DNA of 64,000 bases from RBG-16-66-20 sp040752005 (GTDB taxonomy: Bacteria > Pseudomonadota > Gammaproteobacteria > Burkholderiales > SG8-39), in the NCBI GenBank assembly GCA_040752005.1, contig JBFMFX010000019.1, positions 1 through 64,000 of the forward strand, read 5' to 3'. Shown here piece by piece: positions 23,901 through 33,413 of this stretch. The position numbers were made by a program, and so were the translations under genes. The stretch's first letter is position 1. Every line of letters starts with the position of its first letter. The notes below the pieces were generated by a model, which ran no database searches, was not told the origin of the DNA, and saw only the letters and a list, made by a program, of their open reading frames with translations.

Positions 23901-26207
23901 TCAGCCGCCCAGGGCATCCGGACGGAAGCCGACATCGCAGACGCGGCCGCGCTGGGCACGGCGGCCCCTGAACTCTTCCAGCGCCCGTGCATCGAGCGTC
24001 GCTGTCGCGCGGTTCTTGCGCTTCACTCCCGAGACGGCGAGCGATTTCCCGTCGCTCACGGTCACCGCGGCGAGCGAAACCTCGTCGGGCAGCGCGATGA
24101 GCTGCACGCCGACGCCCCCGTTCGGTCGCTGCGGCACTTCCTCCAGCGGGAACAAGAGCAGGCGTGCATCCGAGGAAAGGGCCGCGACGTACGCGCCGCC
24201 GGTCGCGCGCGCCGGTGCGAGCGCCCGTGCCCCTTCGGGCACCGTCATGAAGTCCTTGCCCTGCCGGGTCTTCGAGGCGAGATCGCCGAGCCGGCAGCGG
24301 AAGCCGTATCCCGCGCTGTTCGCCATGAGAAGCGGGGTGTCGGGATCGCCGGTGCCGATCCAGACGATGTCGTCCGATCCGGAATTGACCAGCGTGTTCA
24401 TCGGCGCGCCGTCACCTCGCCCCGAAGGCAGCGCCGCCGCGTCCACGCTGAACACCTTGCCTGACGCGGCGAGCACCGTCAGCGTGTCGGTGGTCTTGCA
24501 TTCGAGTTCCATGTGGCGCGCATCGCCCTCCTTGAAGCCGATGCCGCTCATGTCGAGGCCGTGGCCGCTTCTCGCGCGCACCCAGCCCTTCTTCGACAGG
24601 ATCACCGTGATCGGCTCTTCCAGCACCGTGCGCTCGACCGCGGCGCGCTCGGCCGGCTGGATGAGCGTGCGCCGTTCGTCGCCGTAGGCTCTGGCGTCCG
24701 CTTCCAGCTCGCGGACGACCAGTTTTCTCAGCTCCTTCTCGTCACCGAGGATCGCTTTCAGCCCCTTGCGCTCGGCCGCGAGCGCCTTGCGCTCCTCCTC
24801 GAGCTTCACGCCGTCGAGCTTCGTGAGCTGCCCGAGGCGGATATTGACGATGTCCTCGGCCTGCCGCTCGGTGAAGCGCCACTTCGCCATCATCTTCGCT
24901 TTTGCCTCGGCCTGATCGTCGGCGGCGCGGATGAGCCGGATGATCTCGTCCATGTGCGCGAACGCGAGCAACCGCCCCTCGACGATGTGCAGCCGCTCCT
25001 CGCAGCGCGCCAGGCGATGCGCGGTCCTGCGGCGCACCGTCTGCACGCGGAACTCGCCCCACTCGCGCAGGATCTCGACGATGCCCTTCGTTTCGGGCAG
25101 GCCGTCCAGGCCGAGCCAGGTCATGTTCACCGGAAAGCGCGTCTCGAGCGAGGTGTGCACGAGCAGCGCCTTCATCAGCGCCTCCGGGTCCTGGCGCGAG
25201 CTGCGCGGTTCGATCACCAGGCGCAGCTTCGATTTGCGGTCGGACTCGTCGCGCACCGCCTCGATCAGGTCGAGCATGAACTGGCGCAGCCGTTTCTGCT
25301 CCTGGGTGATTTCCCTTTTCCCCGCGGCCGCCTTCGGGTTGACGAGCGCCTCGATCTCTTCCAGCACCTGGCGGCAGGACACGCCGTGCGGCAGCTCCGT
25401 CACCACGATGCGCCACTGCCCGCGCGCGAGCGGCTCGACCGTCCAGCGCGCGCGCACGAGGAGCGAGCCGCGCCCGGTCGCGTAGGCGGTGCGGATCTCC
25501 TCCGGCGGCGAGATGATCTGCCCGCCGCCGGGAAAATCGGGACCGGGCAGGCGCTCGAGCACCTCCTCGAGCTTCGCGCGCGGATGGCGGATGACGTGCG
25601 CGGCGGCGGCGGCCACTTCCCTCAGGTTGTGCGGCGGGATGCGGGTGGAAAAGCCCACCGGGATGCCGAACGAGCCGTTGAGCAGCCCGAAGGGCAGGCG
25701 CGCCGGCAGCAGCACCGGCTCCTCGAACTTGCCGTCGTAGTTCTTGGCGAAATCCACCGTGCCTTCGCCGATCTCGGCGAGCATCAGCTCGGCGTAGCGC
25801 GACAGGCGCGCTTCGGTGTAGCGGTAGGCCGCCGGCCCGTCGCCGTCGCGGCTGCCGAAATTGCCCTGGCCCTCGACGAGCGGATAGCGCATCGAGAACG
25901 GCTGCGCCATGTGCACCAGCGCCTCGTAGGTCGAGGCGTCCCCGTGCGGGTGGTACTTGCCGAGCACCTCGCCCACGTAGCGCGCGCACTTGACGAAACC
26001 GCGCCCTTCGCCGTGCGGCCCGGCCTCGCGCATCGCGTAGAGGATGCGCCGCTGCACCGGCTTCAGGCCGTCGGCGATCTCGGGCAGCGCGCGCGCCTTG
26101 ACGGTGGAGACTGCGTAGCCGAGGTAGGCCTGCGAGGCGTGGCGCTCGATCGGCGCCGCGTCCTCGCCGTTTTCCGAGGTAAAGAGATCGCCCGTCCTAT
26201 CGTCCAT
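23901..26207 (-). CDS. parC: DNA topoisomerase IV subunit A
   Basis: Cleaves and rejoins DNA in chromosome decatenation. The 768-residue protein has the breakage-reunion domain with the catalytic Tyr130 (AAYRYTE), the helix 4 region HPHGDASTYEALV and the C-terminal beta-propeller with degenerate blades. The residue aligned with E. coli Ser80, a quinolone-contact position, is Ala91; the residue aligned with Glu84 is conserved (Glu95). Same strand as parE, 303 bases away, with a small ORF and a repeat between them. Confidence 0.95.
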   Translation of the reverse strand: MDDRTGDLFTSENGEDAAPIERHASQAYLGYAVSTVKARALPEIADGLKPVQRRILYAMREAGPHGEGRGFVKCARYVGEVLGKYHPHGDASTYEALVHMAQPFSMRYPLVEGQGNFGSRDGDGPAAYRYTEARLSRYAELMLAEIGEGTVDFAKNYDGKFEEPVLLPARLPFGLLNGSFGIPVGFSTRIPPHNLREVAAAAAHVIRHPRAKLEEVLERLPGPDFPGGGQIISPPEEIRTAYATGRGSLLVRARWTVEPLARGQWRIVVTELPHGVSCRQVLEEIEALVNPKAAAGKREITQEQKRLRQFMLDLIEAVRDESDRKSKLRLVIEPRSSRQDPEALMKALLVHTSLETRFPVNMTWLGLDGLPETKGIVEILREWGEFRVQTVRRRTAHRLARCEERLHIVEGRLLAFAHMDEIIRLIRAADDQAEAKAKMMAKWRFTERQAEDIVNIRLGQLTKLDGVKLEEERKALAAERKGLKAILGDEKELRKLVVRELEADARAYGDERRTLIQPAERAAVERTVLEEPITVILSKKGWVRARSGHGLDMSGIGFKEGDARHMELECKTTDTLTVLAASGKVFSVDAAALPSGRGDGAPMNTLVNSGSDDIVWIGTGDPDTPLLMANSAGYGFRCRLGDLASKTRQGKDFMTVPEGARALAPARATGGAYVAALSSDARLLLFPLEEVPQRPNGGVGVQLIALPDEVSLAAVTVSDGKSLAVSGVKRKNRATATLDARALEEFRGRRAQRGRVCDVGFRPDALGG

Positions 26208-26213
26208 GGCTCC

Positions 26214-26441
26214 TCATCCGAAAAGATCGAGTTGCCTGCCGGCCATCGCCACCGCCTCCTCGACCGCGGCCTTGGCGCGCGCAAGGTCCTCGGCGACGCC
26301 GGCACGGCCGGCCGCCTCCCATGCGTAGCGGCCCTCGCCCTCGCGCGTGACGCGCCCGATCCGGGTGCGGCCCTGCCAGAGGGCGTGCCCTTTGTAGGCC
26401 CGTTCCCAGACCGGCTTCGGCGCCGCCTTCCTTCGCGCCAT
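26214..26441 (-). CDS. Small conserved protein between parE and parC, 75 residues
   Basis: Basic N-terminus (MARRKAAPKPVWERAYKGHALW), a GRTRIGRVTREGEGRYAWEA strand-rich centre and an alanine-rich helix ending in RQLDLFG. It lies 6 bases upstream of the parC start and is probably co-transcribed. ATG 26441 is preferred to ATG 26474, whose extra residues come from the adjacent repeat. Family not recognised. Confidence 0.6.
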   Translation of the reverse strand: MARRKAAPKPVWERAYKGHALWQGRTRIGRVTREGEGRYAWEAAGRAGVAEDLARAKAAVEEAVAMAGRQLDLFG

Positions 26442-26448
26442 CACACCC

Positions 26449-26510
26449 CCGAAATCGGGGTCAGGCCACGACATTCCGCGGAGCGGAAAAACGAGGTCTG
26501 ACCCTGTTTT
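26449..26510. repeat. Inverted repeat with the GGTCTGACCCTG core, copy 2
   Basis: GGGTCAG (26458-26464) and CTGACCC (26498-26504) are inverted and 33 bases apart; the right arm is GAGGTCTGACCCTGTTTTT, which carries a T-run for minus-to-plus reading. It fills the gap between the parE stop and the small ORF. Confidence 0.6.
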
Positions 26511-28481
26511 TCAGACATCGGCTTCCACCGTCTTCCAGTGCTCGCGCATCCAGTTGCGCCGACTCTCGGCCTCGCCCGAATCCATGAGGAGTTCGAACAC
26601 CTCGCGTGCGCGCCTGATCTGCTTCGAATCGAGCTGCATGCGTACCAGCCGCCGCGTGTCCGGGTTCATGGTGGTCTCCCAGAGCTGCTCCGGGCTCATC
26701 TCGCCCAGTCCCTTGAAACGCGAGATCTCCCAGGCGCCTTCCTTCACCTTCTCCTTGCGAAGCTGCGACAGCGCCTCCTCCAGCTCGTCGTCGTCGAGGC
26801 AGTAGATGCGCCGCGCCGGCCTGCCCTTGCCCTGCGCCGGGACCTCGACCTTGTACAGCGGCGGCTGCGCGACGTAGACCCGGCCCGCCTCCACCAGCTT
26901 CGGCATGTGCATGAAGAAAAACGTCAGCAGCAGCGCCTGGATGTGCCCGCCGTCCACGTCGGCGTCGGTCATCAGCACGATTCTCCCGTAGCGCAGGCCC
27001 GAGAGGTCGGGGCTGTCTTCCGGGCCGTGCGGGTCCACGCCGATCGCGGTGGCGATCGCCTGCAGCTCCTTGTTGGCGAGCACGGTGCGCGCGTCCTTGG
27101 ACATGGTGTTCAGCACCTTGCCGCGCAGCGGCAGCACCGCCTGCGTCTCCTTGTTGCGCGCTTCCTTCGCCGAGCCGCCGGCCGAATCGCCCTCGACGAG
27201 GAAGAGCTCGTTGCGCGAAGTGTCGTCGGAGGCGCAATCCACGAGCTTGCCCGGCAGCGTCGCCACTCCCGAGGACTTCTTGCGCTCGAACTTCTTGCCA
27301 CGGGACGCCCGCGCCAATGCCTGCTCGATCGCCAGCTCGGCGATCTTCCTGCCTTCGTCCGGGTGCTGGTTGAGCCACAGCTCGAACGGATCGCGCACGC
27401 ACAGCTCCAGCAGCTTCGCCGCGTGGCGCGTGGTGAGCTTTTCCTTGGTCTGGCCGTGGAACTGCGTGCGCACGATCCGCGCCGAGAGCGTGAAGCAGGC
27501 GCGGCTCCAGAGGTCTTCGGCAACCAGCTTCAGGCCCTTGGGCGCGAGCGACCGCGTCTGCATGAAGGCAAGCAGTGCCTCGAAGATGCCGTTGCGGAAC
27601 CCGGCCTCGTGCGTGCCGCCCGAGCGCGTCGGAATGAGGTTGACGTGGCTGTCGGCGAACACCTCACCCTCGGCCACCCAGCCCACCGCCCACGCGGCGC
27701 CTTCGCCCGCCTCGATCTCGGCGTGCTCGGCGGCGGCCTTGTCGTCGAAGTATTTCTCGCCGGTGAACAGCGGCGCGACCAGCTCGCGCCCGTCGAGCAT
27801 GTGCTCGAAGTATTCGGCCATGCCGCGCTCGAACCGCCAGCTTTGCTCCGGCTTTCCTTCCACCCGCAGCACCATGGTGAGGCCGGGAAGGAGATAGGCC
27901 TTGGAGCGCACCAGGTGCTCGAGCTCCGCAAGCGGGATGTGGGGCGAGTCGAAGTACCGGGAATCGGGCCAGAGCCGCACGACGGTGCCGGTGCGCCGCT
28001 CCTTCGTGCGCTCGCTGCGCAGCTTCTGCCGCAGTTCGCCGCCCTCGAAGGCGATCGTGTGCTTCTGCCCGTCGCGATAGACGGTCACCTCGCAGCGCTT
28101 CGAAAGCGCGTTCGACACTGCCACGCCCACTCCGTGCAGGCCGCCGGAGATGTGGTACACGGCGTCGCCCGAGCGGCTGAACTTGGCGCCTGCGTGCAGC
28201 ATCGTGAAGGCGACCTCGACCGCCGGGCGCTTCTCCACCGGGTGCAGGTCCACCGGAACGCCGCGCCCCTCGTCGGCGACCTCGACCGAGCCGTCCTTGA
28301 ACACCGAGACGGTGATGCGCCTGCCGAAGCCGGCGAGCGCCTCGTCCACCGCGTTGTCAATGACCTCCTGCACGATGTGCAACGGGTGCACGGTGTGCGT
28401 GTACATGCCGGGCATGCGGCGTACCGGCTCCAGGCCCTTCAGGGCCTGGATCGCGGAGGCGTCGTATGCTTGCCTTGCCAT
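26511..28481 (-). CDS. parE: DNA topoisomerase IV subunit B
   Basis: ATPase subunit partnering ParC. The 656-residue GHKL protein has EVIDNAVDEALAGF, VADEGRGVPVD and GGLHGVGVAVSNALS in the ATP site, SGGTHEAGFRNGI in the transducer, and the TOPRIM motifs LVEGDSAGGSAK and LMTDADVDGGHI, with the parE-type FKGLGEM end. Intact. Upstream (28482-28530) is an AT-richer segment that may hold the promoter. Confidence 0.95.
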   Translation of the reverse strand: MARQAYDASAIQALKGLEPVRRMPGMYTHTVHPLHIVQEVIDNAVDEALAGFGRRITVSVFKDGSVEVADEGRGVPVDLHPVEKRPAVEVAFTMLHAGAKFSRSGDAVYHISGGLHGVGVAVSNALSKRCEVTVYRDGQKHTIAFEGGELRQKLRSERTKERRTGTVVRLWPDSRYFDSPHIPLAELEHLVRSKAYLLPGLTMVLRVEGKPEQSWRFERGMAEYFEHMLDGRELVAPLFTGEKYFDDKAAAEHAEIEAGEGAAWAVGWVAEGEVFADSHVNLIPTRSGGTHEAGFRNGIFEALLAFMQTRSLAPKGLKLVAEDLWSRACFTLSARIVRTQFHGQTKEKLTTRHAAKLLELCVRDPFELWLNQHPDEGRKIAELAIEQALARASRGKKFERKKSSGVATLPGKLVDCASDDTSRNELFLVEGDSAGGSAKEARNKETQAVLPLRGKVLNTMSKDARTVLANKELQAIATAIGVDPHGPEDSPDLSGLRYGRIVLMTDADVDGGHIQALLLTFFFMHMPKLVEAGRVYVAQPPLYKVEVPAQGKGRPARRIYCLDDDELEEALSQLRKEKVKEGAWEISRFKGLGEMSPEQLWETTMNPDTRRLVRMQLDSKQIRRAREVFELLMDSGEAESRRNWMREHWKTVEADV

Positions 28482-28573
28482 GGATGTAGGGCTTTGCTTC
28501 CGTTAACCGTACTAGATATTGTATGCCTTCGCCCGAGCGCCGGAGCCCCGGCGGCGCGCCTGCGCCGCGCTCT

Positions 28574-29162
28574 TCAGGCCGCGAAGCGCCGCACCGCCTC
28601 CCAGTCCACAAGCTGCGCAAGGTCGGAGATCTCCGGCAGCCGGATGCGGCCGTCGCGGATCTCGGGGACCAGGCGCGAGACGTCGGCTCGCAGCATCAGA
28701 AAGAACGTCTGCTCCGCCGGCAGCGGGCACTCGAGCTGGAGGTTGACGAGCGTGCCCAGGGCGCTTTCCCCGTAGATGCCGACGGTAGACTGCGCTCCGC
28801 GCTCGGCGGCGAGCACCGCCGGCGCGCGCGGCGCGCATCGTCCAGCAGGCGCTCTCGATCATGCCCTTCGCGAGGCGATTCTCCGGGATGCCGGCAAGCG
28901 CCGCGGACACGGCCTTGTCGTCGGCGAGATCCACCGCCCGCAGCCGCGGAAGCAGAAAGTCCTCCAGCGCGGCGGCAAGCGAACGCGGCGACACGCCGCT
29001 CCAGGTGTCCTTCAGCGTGCCCTCGGCGATGCCGGTCGCGCCTTCGTCGGAGTCCAGGCGCAGCAGCGCGTACAGGCCCGAGCGCTCGATTGCGTTCGCC
29101 CACACCACCTCGCGCGCGTACGGCAGGCGGTAGAACGCGAGCGACCAGCGGGCGAGCTTCAG
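28574..29162 (-). pseudogene. Enolase-superfamily (MLE/MR-like) gene with catalytic core deleted
   Basis: The 5' part (LKLARWSLAFYRLPYAREVV through GMIESACWTMRAA) is the N-terminal capping domain of a mandelate-racemase/muconate-lactonizing-type enzyme. The 3' part (STVGIYGESALGTLVNLQLE to DWEAVRRFAA) is its C-terminal end, but in another frame. The junction is near 28815-28825. About 150 residues of TIM barrel are missing, including the catalytic Lys and the three metal-binding acidic residues, so the product cannot work. The expected ATG is CTG (29162). It starts 1 base after the enoyl-CoA hydratase stop and must once have been the last gene of that operon. Confidence 0.8.
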
Positions 29163-29163
29163 C

Positions 29164-30014
29164 CTAGCGCCCCGTGAAGCGGGGCTTGCGCTTCTCGACG
29201 AACGCGCGCACACCCTCGCGGCGATCTTCGGTGTCCACCAGCCGGTTGTATGCCTCGATCTCGAAACGGTAGCCGGTGAGCAGATCCATCTGCAGGCCGT
29301 AGTGCACGGACTTCTTCGCCTGGCGCACCGCGAGCGGACCGTTGGCGGCGATCGCCTCGGCCGTGGCGAGCGCCTCCTCCAGGAGCCGCGACGGCTCGCA
29401 GACGCGGTTGACCAGGCCCCAGGCGAGCGCTTCTTCGGCCGTGAGCGCGTGCGCGGCGAGGATCATTTCCTTGGCGCGGCGCTCGCCCACCGCGCGCGCG
29501 AGGTTTTGCGTGCCCATGCCGCCCGGCATCAGCCCACGGCTCGTCTCCGGCAGCGCAAGGCGCGCTCCGGCGGCGGCGTAGATGAAGTCGCAGCAGAGCG
29601 CGATCTCGAGCCCGCCGCCGTAGGCGTGGCCGTTCACCGCCGCGATCACCGGCACCGGGCACTCGACGAGGGCCATGAAGCCGCGTTCGAACAGCTCGTG
29701 CTGCGCGCGCCACGCCTGCTCGCTCATGCCGTCGCGCTCCTTCAGGTCCGCCCCGGCGCAAAAAGCGCGCTCCCCGGCACCGGTCAGCACGACGCAGCGC
29801 ATCGCGCCGGCGTTCTCCGCGAGCCTCGTCCACAAGTCGAGCAGGTCGCGGCCCATCTGCGTGTCGAGCGCGTTGAGCACCTGCGGGCGGTTCAGGCGCA
29901 CAAGGAGCACGTGCGGCCCGTGCGGCGCCAGCGCAAGCGTGCGATAGGCCGGAAAAACAGGGTCCGACCCGGGTCTGACCCTGGTATCGCTGTTTTCGCC
30001 GATGTCCTCCGGTC

Positions 30015-30018
<4 letters not shown>
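29164..30018 (-). CDS. Enoyl-CoA hydratase/isomerase family protein
   Basis: Crotonase fold, 284 residues: LNRPQVLNAL, RAFCAGADLKE (oxyanion loop), NGHAYGGGLEIALCCDF, LPETSRGLMPG and a complete C-terminal helix set. The ATG (30018) overlaps the mmsA stop (ATGA). The first ~22 residues (GENSDTRVRPGSDPVFP) are encoded by a copy of the CTGACCC-type repeat, so the natural N-terminus has been replaced by repeat-derived sequence in frame. Substrate unknown; the operon suggests a branched or aromatic-derived acyl-CoA. Confidence 0.85.
29951..29983. repeat. Inverted repeat with the GGTCTGACCCTG core, copy 3
   Basis: CAGGGTCCGACCC (29958-29970) and GGGTCTGACCCTG (29971-29983) are abutting inverted arms with one mismatch, preceded by GGAAAAA. 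It lies inside the coding frame of the enoyl-CoA hydratase gene, near its 5' end. Confidence 0.65.
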
Positions 30019-31529
<1,511 letters not shown>

Positions 31530-31579
31530 GATCGTCTCCTTGCGGCGCGCCGCCGCGCGCCCCGTATTTTCGCAGCGAA

Positions 31580-32554
31580 TCAGGCCGCCGCGCGCGTCGC
31601 ACCGAGCTCGAGGCCACAGGCGTCGAACGCCGCGCGCGTCGCCGCCTTCTCGGCTTCCGTGAGCTCCAGAAGCGGCCGGCGCACGCGCCCGCCTGCCTGT
31701 CCGAGCAGCTCCTGCCAGTATTTCTGATGCGCGGCGGCCTTGCCCGCCGGTCGCGTTTCCCTGAGCGCGCGGCGCACCGGGTCGAGCGAAGCGCTCACCG
31801 CGCGCGCCCGCGCGATCTCGCCGCGGAACGCAAGCTCGGTGTATTCGTGCATGCGCCGGTCGGCCGGCGTCTGAATGAGAAAAGGCGGCGTCGAGCACAG
31901 ATACACCTGCCAGCCCAGCTCGACGATGTTGTCCAGCCAGTCCTCCTCGCTCGATGAGCTGACGATCAGGCGCTCGCCCGCCATGCGGGTGAGCTGCGCA
32001 TAGGTTTCGCGCGGCACGCTGTACTTGATCGCGACGACGTTCGGGATTTCCTCGGCAAGGCGCAGGCACAGCTCGGGGCGGAGCAGGTAGCCGCAGTCGG
32101 GCGGCTGGTTCCAGAGCACGACGCCGATTCGCACCTGCGTGGCGACGTAGCGATAGTACTCGAGCAGCGTCTCGTCGGTGTGCGCGCCAAAGTAGAGCAC
32201 CGGCGTATGCACGACGACGTAGTCGGCGCCTGCCGCCTCGGCGTGCCGCGCCAGCTCGACCACCACCTCGATGTTCTGGTCGGAGCAGGCGACCATCACC
32301 CCGCCGCCGAACGCCCTCGCTTCCGCGACCGCGATCTCGACAGTGCGCTTGCGCTCCCCCACGCTCATCGAGAAGTACTCGCCCTGCTTGCCGTTGACGA
32401 ACAGGCCGCGGATCCCGAGCGCGCCGTACCAGTGCCTGAGATTCGCGCGCCAGCCCTCCTCGTCCAGCGACAGGTCCTCGCGAAAGGGCGTGAGGGTCGC
32501 CGCCCAGATGCCGTGCAGATGCGCCCGCGCCCGCGCCTTCGCTGCGCTCGTCAT
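31580..32554 (-). CDS. DapA-family (class I aldolase/hydro-lyase) protein
   Basis: TIM-barrel Schiff-base enzyme of the dihydrodipicolinate synthase/N-acetylneuraminate lyase superfamily, 324 residues. The Schiff-base Lys177 is in NVVAIKYSV; NGKQGEYFSMSVGER replaces the usual GTTGE loop, and YVVVHTPVLYFG carries the catalytic Tyr region. The sequence is remote from true DapA, so a catabolic keto-acid lyase is likelier than lysine synthesis. ATG overlaps the HAAO stop (ATGA). Confidence 0.8.
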   Translation of the reverse strand: MTSAAKARARAHLHGIWAATLTPFREDLSLDEEGWRANLRHWYGALGIRGLFVNGKQGEYFSMSVGERKRTVEIAVAEARAFGGGVMVACSDQNIEVVVELARHAEAAGADYVVVHTPVLYFGAHTDETLLEYYRYVATQVRIGVVLWNQPPDCGYLLRPELCLRLAEEIPNVVAIKYSVPRETYAQLTRMAGERLIVSSSSEEDWLDNIVELGWQVYLCSTPPFLIQTPADRRMHEYTELAFRGEIARARAVSASLDPVRRALRETRPAGKAAAHQKYWQELLGQAGGRVRRPLLELTEAEKAATRAAFDACGLELGATRAAA

Positions 32555-33129
32555 TTTCCGGGATGCAGCGTCCCGCAGCGCTGGCAGGTACGGCGCGCGA
32601 GGTCGGCGTGAAAGGCGTCGAACGCCTGCGGAAGCTGCGTGGCGAGGTCCGAGACGTGCACTTCGACGCGGTGCAGGAGCGCGTGGCATGAAGGGCAATA
32701 CCACTCGAAACCGTCGAGCAGCTCCTTCGGGCGCGTGCGCTCGACCAGCAGGCAGAGGCTTCCCGCCTCCGGCCGCTGCGGCGAATGGCGCACGTGCGGC
32801 GGCAGCAGAAAGATCGCACCCTCGGCAAGGTCCACGCGCCGCGGGCCCTCCGGGGTCATGATCGAAAGGTAGGCGTTGCCCCTGAACTGGTAGAAAAGCT
32901 CCTCGAGCGGATCGTCGTGATAGTCGTGGCGGCGGTTGGGTCCGCCCACGACCGACACGATGAAGTCGGTGTCCCGCCAGATCTGCTGGATGCATACCGG
33001 CGGCCTCAGCCTCGCCTCGTTCTCCTTCAACCAGGCGGGAAAATCCACCGCCTTCAGCACCGCGTGCACGTCGAGCGGCTTGCGAAATTCGGCGGGTGCG
33101 ACGGCGTGTCTGGCGTTCGTTTCGGGCAT
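32551..33129 (-). CDS. nbaC: 3-hydroxyanthranilate 3,4-dioxygenase
   Basis: Cupin dioxygenase that opens 3-hydroxyanthranilate to 2-amino-3-carboxymuconate semialdehyde, in the kynurenine route of tryptophan breakdown. The 192-residue protein has GGPNRRHDYH and EELFYQ (His71, Glu77) and PPHVRHSP (His112) for catalytic iron, and the bacterial rubredoxin-like site YCPSC (145, 148) and CQRC (182, 185). First gene of the HAAO-DapA-MmsA-ECH operon; kynA and kynU are 23 kb away. Confidence 0.93.
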   Translation of the reverse strand: MPETNARHAVAPAEFRKPLDVHAVLKAVDFPAWLKENEARLRPPVCIQQIWRDTDFIVSVVGGPNRRHDYHDDPLEELFYQFRGNAYLSIMTPEGPRRVDLAEGAIFLLPPHVRHSPQRPEAGSLCLLVERTRPKELLDGFEWYCPSCHALLHRVEVHVSDLATQLPQAFDAFHADLARRTCQRCGTLHPGK

Positions 33130-33413
33130 CGGCAATCTGCAGGGTCGGGGATACGGGGATTTCGTACCCGTCAAGGATACGCCATTGTCGCGCCGCGCCA
33201 GCGCGGATGCCGATCGGGGCCGCCGGCGCACGCGGCATGCATTCACCGTCACCGGCGCTCCGCGCGTCGCCGTGGCGAGCCCGGAGTGCGCGCGAGGACT
33301 TGAAACCGCCGGCGCCAGCCCAAATTTCATCACGGCTTCAACCGCAATGCCGGGGATCGGCCCTTTTCCGGCGCGCTCGCCGAATGCGGTCTGCTTCCCG
33401 GCCGTATGAGCGT

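Noticed and set aside
31580..32554. DapA of lysine biosynthesis
   Set aside because: The substrate loop differs from the GTTGE consensus and the operon is catabolic.
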